Shown: in pieces, positions 1-23,411 of the stretch
How positions within the stretch are numbered: the first letter of the stretch is position 1
Layout of the letters: each line of letters starts with the position of its first letter
Source: Lepidostoma basale
Taxonomy: Eukaryota > Arthropoda > Insecta > Trichoptera > Lepidostomatidae
NCBI GenBank assembly: GCA_022606425.2
Contig: JAHDVF020000089.1
Span: 62,001-126,000 of the forward strand
Length of the DNA: 64,000 nucleotides
Reading direction: 5' to 3'
Translations under genes and position numbers: made by a program
The notes under the pieces: model-generated
Databases searched by the model: none
Seen by the model: the letters and a program-made list of their open reading frames with translations, nothing else
What the model was told of the DNA's origin: nothing

Positions 1-355
1 TAAATAGAATAACACTTTGTATTTTCACAACACTTTATTTTCCCATTTGAGGACCGTTTTCACAAAGCGTAATTTCTACAAAAAAAAAAAAAGTTTTTTT
101 ATGTAAATGGGTTCTTTCAGCTCTATCCATTGGTGAAATAAAATGTTACGTTAACAAAACGTTATATGTGCGAAGTTGTGGCGGTTCAAATATCGCGATT
201 TCATACAAAACGTATTATTTTTAACATGAAAAAACCTTCTCCTGAAAAATTTACATTTTGTAGATATTTCGCTTTGTGAAAACGGTGCTTATTTGCGGAC
301 ATGTTTCGATTGTGGCCCAACTTTCTTCGATGCACAAATTTTAACAATAAATTGG
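1..355. repeat. Foldback/TIR element, partial (cut by window start)
   Basis: The first 34 bases match the left end of a second copy at 33519-33722, and bases near 300-345 match that copy's interior. Inside, the 16-mer CCGTTTTCACAAAGCG (54-69) returns as its reverse complement at 270-285, so the element folds back. No protein is encoded. The superfamily is unknown. Confidence 0.5.
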
Positions 356-1090
356 CACAGAATCGTCACTTAAGTACTAAAAGGGGATAGAGTTATGTCT
401 AAGGGTAAGAGTAAAATTTAACTAATTTGGATTTAGAGGGGGAGGATAACGGTAAAATTTCGAGTTAAATTACATTTTATTTTACGAGTAGGTACCCGTT
501 CGACCGCTAATGAACTGAAAAAAAATCTATTTCTGATACACTTTCCAAGAAAAAGTATGCAATGAAAAAGAAAATGGAAATCTCACATGTAATGAGCGGT
601 AAAATTATCAATTTCCTATAAATCATACTATGCACATAAAATAATCATTATAATCAATTGGGTAGGGGTCGGCAACTGGTGAACCGTGGGGCAATTCTAA
701 CTTTTACTAAAATAATTAAAAGACTCCCCAAAGGGGTAAGCAAAAAGAATAGACAGCCACTATGTTAATTTTTGACACATTTCTCTCGATTATTCAACAT
801 TAACACATTGTCTTCGGGAAGGGTGTAGGTTAAATGCATGACCCACATAAGTGGACTTCGACTGCTGAACCAGCATATTTCATGATGAAATATATTACAC
901 GAATAACCGAAAACGCCTGACTTAGGACCTACTTACCAAAAGTGATGAATCAGGGCCCGCCACATCCCCCAAAAGAGTATTGATACCCGTTTACTGGACT
1001 GGTGGTGGCTGGCGGGAATGGTATAAATATCTCTTCGGAGACTCTAGAGTGGGTTTTAGTGCATATATTTAAAACATTAAAGTTTACATA
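356..1090. other. Repeat-rich intergenic or intronic DNA, no gene seen
   Basis: No supported exon was found. Bases 722-800 are a reverse-strand fragment of the common non-LTR 3' end (the CTCCCCAAAGGGGTAAGC block). At about 800-833 there is a short TTAACACATTGTCT motif like the end of the element at 50339-50609. Upstream kinesin exons could be hidden here but I could not recognise any. Confidence 0.4.
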
Positions 1091-1093
1091 AAA

Positions 1094-1760
1094 TTGAATG
1101 TTCTAAGCGCGCAAACCTTATTTTTCTTCTTCCGATGGCGCTACAACCCATATCGAGCCATGGCCTCCGTCAACTTTCGCCTCCAGCAGTCTCTGTCCTC
1201 AACAGTTGTCCTCCAGTTCAGCACCCGAAGAAGTTGTGCTGCATCCCTCTTTACTTCGTCCTTCCACCTCATCCTTGGTCTTCCCACACTTATCCTTCCG
1301 CCCGGGTGTCGAGTCATAATGCGTTTGAAGACCCGTAAGTTCGGCATCCTCTGTACATGTCCAGCCCATCTCTAAATCTTTGTAGCTTTATGCGTGTGGA
1401 GATGTTGGGGGCCTGGTACATGGAATACAGCTCATCATTACGTCGAATACGCCATTGCTCTCCTTCTCTCAAGGGTCCACAAATTCGTCGCAGCACCTTC
1501 CTTTCGAAGGTGTCCAGCAGTTCCACCATTTATAATGTCAAAGTCAGAGCCCCGCAGCAATACGCCAATACTGTCCGTATTACGGTCTTATATAGCGTGA
1601 TTTTTGTCTTTCTATAGACGTTGCGAGACTTAAATATTGGTAGCAATCAGAAGTAAGTTTTGTTGGCCGCTATGATCCTTTTTCTAATTTCTGCTGGGTC
1701 TTCATTGTTTTTTATCAGACTGGAACCCAGGTAGGTAAATTATAGCGTGCAAACCTACCC
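1094..1760 (-). mobile_element. Non-LTR retrotransposon, C-terminal reverse transcriptase remnant
   Basis: Read on the minus strand, broken frames give the end of a LINE polymerase: YLGSSL and an IRKRIIAANK-type block, then a FERKVLRRICGPLREG block, then GRPRMRWKDEV near the end. This order is typical of the region after the RT domain in insect non-LTR elements. Frameshifts and an internal stop show it is dead. It lies directly upstream of the first visible kinesin exon. Confidence 0.75.
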
Positions 1761-1853
1761 GCAGACAAAGTATTTATAATTCCAGAAGCCGCAAAATCAA
1801 AATAAAAATGAAAATCTTTTTAAATTTGTATTCTATTCACTCAAACATTCCAG

Positions 1854-13576
<11,723 letters not shown>

Positions 13577-13635
13577 GTAATATATAATAAATAAGTATTC
13601 GTGTTATAAAATAAGATTACTGTACAAATTATTTT

Positions 13636-13641
13636 AATAAA
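13636..13641 (+). terminator. Polyadenylation signal AATAAA, kinesin
   Basis: AATAAA lies 60 bases after the kinesin stop, in an AT-rich stretch; further AATAAA variants follow. It is a plausible transcript end. Confidence 0.5.
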
Positions 13642-15360
13642 TTATTAAAAATATATTGAATCAATGTTAAAATTTTGTTTGATTTTCAGGAATGAAAAAT
13701 TTGTTCTAAAAAATAAAAATAAATTAAATGCTCTTATTATAGAAAATGCTTAATTCTAGAAAAATGTTCACTTAGAAAATTATTTTGGAAAATGATTTGA
13801 ACAAAAACTAAATAAAATATTAAATGTTGAGGAAAACATATTGTATTTAAGACACAGATGTTGAAAATAGTAATATTTTTTGCAATGGTTAATCTGAAAT
13901 CTGAATAATCAGATAATCAAGGGTCTACTAATATTATATTAAGGGTGCCTGTCCACCGGAGCAGAGCTAGGTTGCGGAGCGGTGAGCGAGGTAAAAATCC
14001 ACAAATAGGATTGCATAAAATCTCCGCTCCGATTCGGAGAAAAAAAGATGAAGAAATCTTGTTAAAAAAAATCTGATTATTTTTCCAGTACTGTAAAGTA
14101 ATGTAAGCCTTCTTATGTACATGTACTACATACATACTTGTTTTTGCAGTAAAATTTTGTAATTTCATAATCAATAAATGACTCAATTAACGCCTGTTTG
14201 ATTATCCGGAAAAATCTGTATCCGGAACACCTTCTGTCCCAATTAGTCTGGATAAACGACGTTCTACTGTATTCCCGAATTGTAAACTCTCACGGATACC
14301 AATTAAGAAAAGGTCCCTTGCATCACAAGTTGAGAAATAAGAGAGGAGGTATGAGGAGGTGTTTTTTGAAGGTGAGGAGAGATCCATAGGATGGAGCCGA
14401 ATTTCCAGGGGGTTCCATGAGCTCAAGTAAGAGACCATATTATGTATTAACAACAAAAAATCTTTATTTTAGTAAATGCACAAACACTCTTTTAACGCAA
14501 TGGTAAATATTTATTAGTATTTATTACTAACATTTTAATATTATTTTTTATACTTGTTTAAAACATCACAGTGAGTACATAAGATGTAAATTAAATTAGA
14601 TTTCTACACTAATAATGAAATATAATGATGTTTTTTAATAACTGCTTCCACTTTTGTCTTTAATTAGACAGCAACCAGTTTCCCCTGGCTCACTGGCATT
14701 GACAGACATTCTACAGGTTTGGTATGCTAAGACACAGAGAGGTGTTTAGCAACGACTTGAATCTTCAGCTATAAAACACGCTTAGCTATGAGTCATTAAT
14801 CACAAAATAACTTTTCACATAATAAGAAATAGATCTTTTTTTTATGTGGCATTATATTATTTATAACTCATTTTATTTTACTTTTTCACATATTATTTAC
14901 AGGGTTACTAAAACATTTTGATAACCAACATAATTTTTTTTAAATACATAATATTTTTTATTTGATTTATGGAAAAATCAAAATAGTAAAGCAGGTATTT
15001 TTTTCTAATTTGAGAACCAAATTTATTTTCACGTAAAATAGCTATAATTTCTGAACCATTGGTGATTTTTAAATATTTTTTTCAGTTTTATAACTTATAT
15101 TCAATTTGTACAACAAAAAATACATAATAACATCTCACTTGCTTTAACGATAGTATTGCAAAGATGTAAGAAGTAATTTTTTATGTTGATAAGTGACCAA
15201 AAGCATTTTTAGCTAGTGTGGAATGGACACAGGTGGTCTTGACCATAATAAGTTGGTTCAATGATATATATTAATTAATTTCATGCCTGATTTCCAAAGT
15301 TTCATACTAACATAAAAGTATATGCAACATTAAACAATAATGTAAAAATCCATATTAATT
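13642..15360. other. AT-rich intergenic DNA between convergent genes
   Basis: No gene was seen. Bases 13940-14040 hold one end of a probable MITE: GGTGCCTGTCCACCGGAGC with repeated CCGCTCCG-like motifs. The rest is AT-rich without recognisable exons. Confidence 0.4.
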
Positions 15361-15364
15361 ATTC

Positions 15365-15565
15365 AACAATAAAAATTTCAGTTTTCTAAAAGTTTTATTA
15401 TATTTTATGGAAGTGATAGATTTTGCCTTGCGAGGGAATTATCAAATGGTAAGATATCGATTTAATAACCCCCTTGCAAAGCATAACATGACACTCTCAT
15501 AAAATATAATAAAACTTGTAGAAAACTGACCATTAAATCAATATTAAATAATTGACTTTAATGAT
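15365..15565. repeat. Foldback family B copy
   Basis: It has inverted arms AAAAGTTTTATTATATTTTA and its complement near 15500, around GCCTTGCGAGGG and CCCTTGCAAAGC hairpin halves and ATAACATGACAC. The core of the hammerhead-like motif is lost. Confidence 0.65.
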
Positions 15566-16049
15566 GGATCAGTACAATAATAAAATAACTTTATAAAACT
15601 TTTAATATTTAACTGAATACGGAAACTTATATTAAGTTGATTGCAAAAACACATTTAAAAATGCAGAAATCATTAATATAAACCAGGAGACACAGATCGG
15701 ATAAAAGAAGAAGAATTAAGTTTTTATAATTTTCATAACTTCGCACGGAAGAGAGGTGATGGAAAAGTGTACAAATCAATAGTTTAGAAATTCTTGGATC
15801 TAATAAATATATTTTTACCATTGCGCTAAGCACCATAGTGTGTCCTCTACATATTTAGAAAAACTCAATAGTTCTCGAAGTAATAATCTCAATAATACAC
15901 AATATAATCAATTTATTTTAATTAATCAAAAACGAACACAAGATAACACTTAGAAAGACCTATTTTGTACACAATATCTGCATATTCTTATTTTTATAAT
16001 ATAGGCTAATACACAAAAAGTATGTATTATTATAATATTTATACTTTAA

Positions 16050-17137
16050 CCCCCAATAAGTGCACCAATAAATGCGCCTGGCTATTTCAGCAGTAAAAAA
16101 AAATGGGTCAAACTTTGGTCCAAAATTCTTTTTTTTTGCAGACTACTTATGCAGGTCATATTTGAATGAATCTTCTACTATAAACCTTTGTAATTTGGTT
16201 CTTTACTACTAAATTGTATGTTATATTACGATGAACTAGGATTATTAACCCTCATCATAATTGTATGTATCTTATTACTGATCATGAATCGAATAGACTC
16301 ACCCAATGCAAAACAAGTGTAATTATGCGAATCAAAGGCATTTTTGTTCAATACTAAACATTTAATTTAAAACGTAAAATTAACTTTCATATTCAGAATA
16401 ACAATTATAATTATCCAGTTACAAATAAATTCTAGTAACTTTTGTTTTCAAAAAAATAAATTTGCTTACAAGCCAAAAGTAACTTTGGTTTTCAATGAAT
16501 TACATTTCGAACAATCATCGAACCAATAAAATTGTTCTTGAATAGAAATTATAAAATAGATATGTATCGACTAAAAAAAGTTTAAATGCCGCTAAAAATT
16601 GGTATATTTACAAAATAGGAAGGGGTAGTTGATGACGTCACACAAAGCTGGCCGATGGTAGCGACGAACCTTTGGTGGCCAGTCGGAGTTCTAGTGCATC
16701 ATGCGGACTGCGCATGCTCACTTATTTGTACCATCTGAGTAGATTCGACTCATGTTTAGTATTCTAGGGTTAACCATTTCCACTTAAGTTTGGACCGTGT
16801 TGCCAAACTAAAGTGGAAATGGGCAGGACATGTTGCCAGACAGGGAACAGAGAGATGGGCACTCAGAGTCTTGACGTGGAAACCGTGGGAGGAAAAAAGA
16901 AGCATCGGTCAACCCTAAAAGAGATGTACTGATGACCTAATTCTAGTCGGAAAAAGAAGATGGATGAGAGTCGCACAGGATAGAGAAAAATGGAGAGCTT
17001 TTGAAGAGGCCTACATCAAGCAGTGGAGAGACGGCTAAAGAAGAAGAATAGGATTATTAATCTGAGTTGTAAATGTAGCCAATCGGCTTGAGACCATTTT
17101 TTTTTTACTGCAAATAAAGCCAGCCGCACAATGGGGA
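16050..17137. mobile_element. TTAA-flanked inverted-repeat element containing a LINE piece
   Basis: TTAA at 16046-16049 and 17138-17141 bracket ends that are inverted copies: both carry TGGCT near the end and GCAGTAAAAAAAAA followed by ATGG about 50 bp in. The outermost bases are CCCCCAAT on the left and CCCCAT on the right (read inward). Bases 16785-17050 inside are a + strand RTE LINE 3' end (KLKWKWAGHVARQG, RMRVAQDREKWRAF-like, then AGAAGAAGAA). The same terminal block is at 46415-46467. Confidence 0.5.
16785..17050 (+). mobile_element. RTE-like LINE 3' end
   Basis: Translated pieces KLKWKWAGHVARQGTERW, RRWMRVAQDREKWRAFEEAY and KQWRDG match the C-terminus of RTE-type polyproteins, followed by a GAAGAAGAA tail. 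It contains an internal stop. Confidence 0.75.
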
Positions 17138-17141
17138 TTAA

Positions 17142-18229
17142 TATAACATATGTTTACTACAAAAAAAAATGCTTTTATAAATTGAGCTTCATGTAACAGC
17201 AACAAATGCTATATTAACTTAAAATGTATAGATCAATAAAGTTACAAATAACCTGTTTATCGGAAATTAATTCTTTAAAATAGTCGCTTAATAAGGTAAT
17301 ATTCTTAGTCTATCCCGGACATAAAAACTAAGAGCACATTAATAACTATTTACAAATGCAAATGTATTAAATTATAATTTATCTTTAGCCATGTAGTAAC
17401 ACATATAAAGAATATATTGAAATAACTTCATGTTAAATTCTTTTACATATTTCAATAAGGAAATAAACCAAAGATTGATAATAGTTTAAAAATAAATCCA
17501 GTATCAAAAATATCATTCATATCTAACTAATACGTAGTGCATTTTATCTTCCAGGCCATTTTTTTTAAACACGTAACTGGATTTAACTTGAATGATTATG
17601 GTATTTACTATTATGTATGAAATATTACATAATGATAAAGACCATAATCGATAAATACAAAATTATTTTAATTGATTCACTGCGGAATTAATTATTGGTA
17701 AGAGTTTTATTGATAAAACAAACATTTTATGTAACATCTTATCTTTAAATACTTTAGGATTCTATAACACCTAAGATTATCTATTGAAACTTAAATAAAT
17801 CATATTTTTGTATGTTGAGAGTAAATATCACTCGATTTTATCTATCGGTTTACAAATATGCGTTCCAATCAAACAAAAATATAATAAAACAAATTCTAAT
17901 AATCCACAATTTTACCATGTTACGTGCAATTATTTTAATTGATTTCTGATAATAATCATAACACACTCTACACCTTCCTAATATGGCTTTTAATGAAGAC
18001 TCCTTCCTTATGTATTTTTTTTGTGAATTATTTAAGCAGTTAGTGGCATGTAAAACAATAATAATTGAGGAGTGCAAAGGGTTAAAAAACTTCAAATATA
18101 TTTCCAAAGGGCCTGATAGATTGAAAACGTCTATGTTGGTGATCCACAGTGAATGAGTTAAAAGTTTTTTTTTTTAAATATCAGCCTAAATAATAAAACA
18201 CACTCTATATTTTAACTCAAATATTAACA
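17142..18229. other. AT-rich region downstream of POLR1F
   Basis: No gene was recognised. Because POLR1F is read leftwards, the part next to 18229 is its 3' untranslated region. A TTTATT (AATAAA on the minus strand) occurs near 17707. Confidence 0.4.
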
Positions 18230-21200
18230 TTACCTTTTATTAGCTTTAGCTTGAATAAGTAATTGAATTTCTGCCAGAAGTGATGGATCACTCTCTATTT
18301 GGGAGAAAATATCTTGGGCAGACAATGATGATTTATTTTTCTTACTTTTCGTACCGAGTGAACTTTTGTCACTATCTGATTCAGCAGTGATGTTTCCTGT
18401 CTTACTTTTAACTGTTCTTTCTCTTTTTGAGAAATTATCCATATTGTCTGAAGTCTGGTTCTTTTCAGCAGGCTAAAATAAATTTAAGGGTTAACATTTG
18501 TTCATTTATTTAAATGCATTTTTGATAATCCCATAAATTTTAGTTTAAAAATAATGATACAAACAACAACAACAACAACAAACCATCACGCCGTTTCCCC
18601 GCAGGGGTAGGCAGAGAGAATGGACCGCCACACTACTCTATCCTGGCAAACCTCTCTAGCTTCCTCCACATTCATACAACGAGTCATACACGCACGTTGA
18701 TTCCTCCGACTTCTAACATGACCAACCTTTAAAATTTGATTAATTTGGTCATGCCATGTTTTCCTCGGTCTGCCTCGACTTCGTACCCCATTTACATCAT
18801 TAACGTTTACTTTCTTAACCATTCTTTCTCCATCCATGCGTTCCATATGTCCGAACCAACGCAGCGATCCTTTCATAATTTATGATGATAAAAATATTTT
18901 TTTAATAACAAAATAAGTCAACCTCCGAGGTGACCCTGTTCAGCATGAAGACTGCTGTACCTAATGGGCACAACCATTCTTCTTCATACATAATACAAAT
19001 AGAGCTTAATCATTTAGAATTTCTGAATTTCGGATACAAATGCCAACCACTTGAAAGAATTGAATACCTGAGTGAATGACTTGCTTTCTCTCGAGTAACT
19101 GCTAGCCTAGCATCCCTAGCAAAAAATCAATTGGGAAAAACCACGGAAAAAACTTCTTCATCTTCTTCTTTAAGACCTTTAGTCTGGTTTGGAAAAAACT
19201 TTGGTTATAAATACCTGTACTCCCTGAGATAGAGATAGCACAGAAATTTCCTCCACACCTTCTCCTTCCCCAGGGAATATTAAACCTCATACAGTACCCA
19301 AATAATGGAATTAAATTTCAACTAACTTTTCACCGGGGAATTATACAGAAACATCAGTATCTAAATGTTACAAAGAATCATTACGTTTCTGACGATAAAC
19401 CTAAGTCTTTAAATGGAAATATTACATAATGAAGTTATGTGAAGATTTCTGAAGTTAGAATTATTTATAATTTTTTTTAAATGTTTAAAATTCTGTCATA
19501 ATCTTATAAGAAAAGTTCAACACATTGCCATAAAACATTTACATAACTGCTAATTGTATCTATAGCATTGGTGTACTGGCTAATCTACACAAACACAGAA
19601 GTTACATGTATTTAAATAAATAAAACAATTACCTCGGGCAATGAGCGATTTTTCTTTCTTCTCTTGGCTTCACTAACATGAAATAATTCGTCAGCAGCAA
19701 TTATGTCTGATGCATTGAACGACGAGTCTGAAGACATTCGCTTTCGTTTTTTACTTTTGAATGATGAATTTGAAACACTTTCCTGTGTCAACGAGTCTTC
19801 GGGCAGCCTGACCATAATATCAGTGTTCTTGGTCTTTTTATGTTTAGAAACTTTAATTTCAGTTGGAGGTTCTAAGTCATGGGCATCGCTTGTATTAATT
19901 GATGTCTGGGGATTCATATTTACAATTGATGTATCCTTAATCTTTGAATGCTTTTTCTTTTTGGTGGATGAGGATTCAGAGAAATCTGTATCACAAGTTG
20001 AATTATTTCCAGAATAAACGGGTTCCTGTTTTAATTTCTTGGTTTTCTTTAAATGTTTTTCTGTTGACTTCGATAAAATAACATTGATATCATTTGAGCT
20101 ACTTTCAATAGTGGTATCTGATGACATATTTGAAAAACTTAACTTTTTTTTCGAAGTAATCTTACTGACGTTGTTAGATTTGTTAAGAGATAGATCATTA
20201 TTATTCAGATTAATAGTATTCGGAAAGGGAGTCGATGTTGTGAGTTTAGATTTACCGGGAATGGGGTGTATACTAATATTTGAATCGTCATTTATTATTT
20301 TACTTTTACCGTTTAATTTAGATTTTTTAATGACAATGCTAGATAAATTTAGAGAATTATCATTAGGAAGTTTATCAACTTTAGATGGTTTATAAAAATT
20401 ACTAGATGGTATTTTATTTTGTTGACGTTTTGGGGAAGATCCCTCATCATCACCATTTACTTTAATATTACCAATTGATCTGCTAACAGATTGTGCAGAT
20501 TTTGGTTTAGATATCTCTATAAATTTAGTTTTGAAAGGTTCAGATTTATCTAATTTCGATATTCCAATTGAATTTGAGGAGAAAGACGGTTTGATACCTG
20601 CAGCCCTTTGACTTTTATCAATATTCATGATTTTATTTATCAGACTTGCCTGTGTCGCAAGCAATTCATCATCCACATCTGATATGCTATCACTGTCAGT
20701 ATCCTGGTATTTTTTAGTTGATTTTTTCTTTTCTGTTTTTTTCTTAGTTCCAGAAACTGCTATCTTTAAATTAGAAATGGTTTTTTTACTTAGTTCTAAT
20801 TCTGATCCGCTACTAGACTCTTGTGAGTTTTGTTTTGAACTTGTGAGCGAGCCTAACTTTACCGGACTTGCTTTTTGGTACTGATTTTTTACTGTGGCGG
20901 CCGATTTTGGTTTGGTGCCATCAAAATTAACATGTGATCCAATAAGGCCGTCTATATAGTCACATTTTGGAGATAAATCGAGGTCATCTGTGATCGCCCT
21001 CAGGGAACTGAAAAGAACAGGTAGAAATACCATAAGTCAATGAAACTTACTCACAAAACAAAAGCCGAAACTATACATGATACACTAGTTTAACAGCAAG
21101 CAGGGTTTATGCAAATCTTGTCTATATTTAAGAGAAGTCTTCTTCTCTTCTTCCTGGCACAATCCCAAGTCATTTAAGAGAAGTGTTCACACATAAAATA

Positions 21201-23035
21201 TATGAGATAAAAAATACCAAAGTAACAAATATTTTCAGAATAACATTTTTTTTTTTGACAGATATGGGCGGATTTGTGTACTAAATCTACATAAAACGAT
21301 TCCAAAATAACCAAAGCAAAATACAGTAAGAAAAATGTCATAACCAATCGTCCAGCTGACAACAAGTGCACGATCAAAAAGGACATTATATGTTAAATTA
21401 TTTTTATTTTGTTATTTTATTTTATATAATTTGTTTTAGATTTATTTTGTGGACGTTGGACGATCGAAGTGTGCGCGGGAGATGCCAATTGGTGGCGATT
21501 AGGTTTGCAGCCCATCACACCGCGTATCTCGCGGGGGCGAAAAGATAAGGATGGAGTACCGCATTATTTAAAGTGTGGCAGTCCATTCTTTTTGCTTACC
21601 CTTTTGGGGAGACGGAGTTATCGTTAGTTATTTAGTTAGTTTTTAATATTTAAATCTTACATTCAGCAAAAATTTCAAATAACTGGTAAGATGCTCAAAT
21701 TATGTCTTATTTGATCTTAATAAGATTTCGGTAGTACTCGCCTAGCAATCAACGTGTTAATATTATGTTATATAATATGTTTTTCCTTAATTCCAGAAAC
21801 TAAATGACTTTCGGTCCCATAGTTTTGGTATAATGGAATTTGGCTTATGTAAATAATTTTTGTGGATATTCTGTGTATGGTAGAGTGTCGAATGAAAATA
21901 TAAAAAGTGAATGCGGTGCGAATGATGGTGTCATGAACAAAATAATGAAAGGATCATTAATATAGTTTGGACATATGGAAAGAATGAATGAAGAAAGAAT
22001 GGTAAAAAAAATATATGTTAATGATGTAAATGGAACCAGAAATAGAGGAAGACCGAGGAAAACGTGGATCATTAAAAAATCAAATAAATCAAATATTGAA
22101 TGTCGGCCATGTGAGAAGTCAGAGAAATCGACGCGCGTACATGACACGAAGTATGAATGTTGAGGAAGCAAGAGAAATATGTCAGGAAAGAAAAGTGTGG
22201 CAGTCCATTCTTTCTGCCTACCCCTTCGGGGAGATGGCGTGATGGTTAATTAGTTTAAATAATTTGGAACTGACAAGAACTGTGCATATGTAATAATGTA
22301 GTGAGCATAAAAATTCTAAGACATTTTAAATTAACTTTTTTTTACAGTCCAAAAATATGAATTTTGTAAAGATAAATAAAAATTTAATTCTACTCACCTC
22401 TCTTCGAGACATCCCCTGATGTATGGCAGGGCACCAAACAAATCTAGCATCACAATCTTAAATGTCACTTTCTGTCCCTCGGACAGTTGGGCACCAATCC
22501 ACTTGTTTCCCGGTTCATCAACCGGTCGAGGGATAACCACATTAAATACTCTGTGAACGAGGATTCCAAGGTGGGTGTCACATTTTTTATTTATGATTCC
22601 TTGAAGGGTGGCGCCCACATACGGCTGGAAGACGAACAGGTCCACCTGAGCATCCGAGTACATTTCAGAACTGTCCTGGCGAATGGCACAGATATCATCC
22701 AAAATTTTGACATTCTTATAACTGAGAATAATTCCATTTAATCTGTAAAAACATATATTTTTTACATTGAATATGGTTTTAAATGATAAACACGTAACAG
22801 AATGTAGTGCAGAACCAAAAAATAATGAAATAAATTATAAATTTAACTCAACTTACTCTTTGTCAAATTTCCCTATTTTGTATTCCATAATTTTCTCCAC
22901 AGAATCCTTTAAATTCGCGAGATGCCATGGTTGGAGTGCTATGTTCTGAGTGACCGTTTTCTTTGAAACGCAAGAGTTCCCGTCGTTTATCAGCGAATTC
23001 AATTCCTTCAGAGTAAATTTTATAATACTCGTCAT
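18230..23035 (-). CDS. POLR1F: RNA polymerase I subunit RPA43 (POLR1F)
   Basis: Four minus-strand exons: 22857-23035, 22398-22742, 19633-21007 and 18230-18472. The frame is kept across GT-AG introns (donors GTAAGT, GTGAGT, GTAATT), giving 713 residues. RPA43 pairs with RPA14-type subunits to form the stalk of RNA polymerase I and contacts the initiation factor Rrn3/TIF-IA in the nucleolus. The N-terminal SHS2/Rpb7-like part is seen as LNGIILSYKNVKIL (61-74), and the OB-fold start as FVFQPYVGATLQGIINKK (96-113) with GILVHRVFNVVIPRP (119-133). From about residue 180 the chain is a Lys/Ser/Asp-rich tail. At 713 residues it is about twice the human protein. The start is the first Met of exon 1. 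LINE copies sit in introns 2 and 3. Confidence 0.9.
18570..18890 (-). mobile_element. Non-LTR 3' end in POLR1F intron 3
   Basis: The minus-strand frame at 18586-18876 reads GSLRWFGHMERMDGERMVKK, GRPRKTWHDQINQIL and CQDRVVWRSILSAYPCGETA almost unbroken. It belongs to the GTTT-tailed subfamily (the tail here appears as AACAACAACAAAC on +). This is the cleanest reading frame of the family in the window. Confidence 0.85.
18891..19632. other. POLR1F intron 3, remainder
   Basis: This is AT-rich intronic DNA without a recognised element. Confidence 0.4.
19633..21007 (-). other. POLR1F exon 3: Lys/Ser-rich tail
   Basis: The 1375-base exon encodes residues 176-633. It starts SLRAITDDLDLSPKCDYIDG and then becomes low-complexity, with Lys/Ser/Asn runs such as KKKTEKKKSTKKYQDTDSDS and KSKKRKRMSSDSS. 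Several KKxK clusters could act as nuclear or nucleolar signals. Ser-Asp-Ser stretches look like casein kinase 2 sites. The + strand frames across this region are shadows. Confidence 0.85.
21360..21645 (+). mobile_element. SINE-like unit fused to the LINE 3' tail
   Basis: The head contains TTGTGGACGTTGGACGATCG, TGTGCGCGGGAGATGCC and GCCCATCACACCGCG. It then joins GTGTGGCAGTCCATTC and the tail TACCCTTTTGGGGAGACGG. The same head plus tail is found reversed at 61735-62010, so the fusion is a replicating unit and not a chance junction. Confidence 0.65.
21860..22250 (+). mobile_element. Non-LTR 3' end in POLR1F intron 2
   Basis: It reads GHMERMNEERMVKK, NRGRPRKTW and QERKVWQSILSAYPFGEMA with frameshifts. 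It is the GTTA subfamily, ending TGATGGTTAATTAG. Confidence 0.85.
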
Positions 23036-23411
23036 ATTGAAATGTGTGAGTATAACATATAGTCATAATTCTCACAAAAGCCAAACGAAGTATAAAAAAT
23101 GACTTTTACGTATTTAGATGGTAAGGTTATTTTTTTTGTTCACAACGTCAAAATTTTCTGTTCCATAGAAATAACTCGAAAAACGAAAACATTTAACAAG
23201 GTACTAGAATCAATTCTTGGTTACGATTTAACACATTATCTGTCGGAACGGACATACCTGAAGAAGAAGATAGAAGTACGTAAACAACTGTATCACAACT
23301 GACAATGACAGTTACCAGTGATTAAATGGTTATTAGAATCAACATTTCCGTGTTAAATTCTCCCTTATTATGACACACTAGAAACCATATTAATGATCGA
23401 CGTGCAACATC
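23036..23411. promoter_or_regulatory. Shared bidirectional promoter region, POLR1F/PIGH
   Basis: The start codons of POLR1F (23035, minus) and PIGH (23412, plus) are head to head with 376 bp between them, so both promoters and 5' leaders must fit here. I see no convincing TATA box placed for either. A short + open frame at 23099-23302 has no recognisable similarity. Confidence 0.55.

Noticed and set aside
19703..20884. Hydrophobic + strand frames opposite POLR1F
   Set aside because: They are shadows of the Lys/Ser-rich exon on the other strand.
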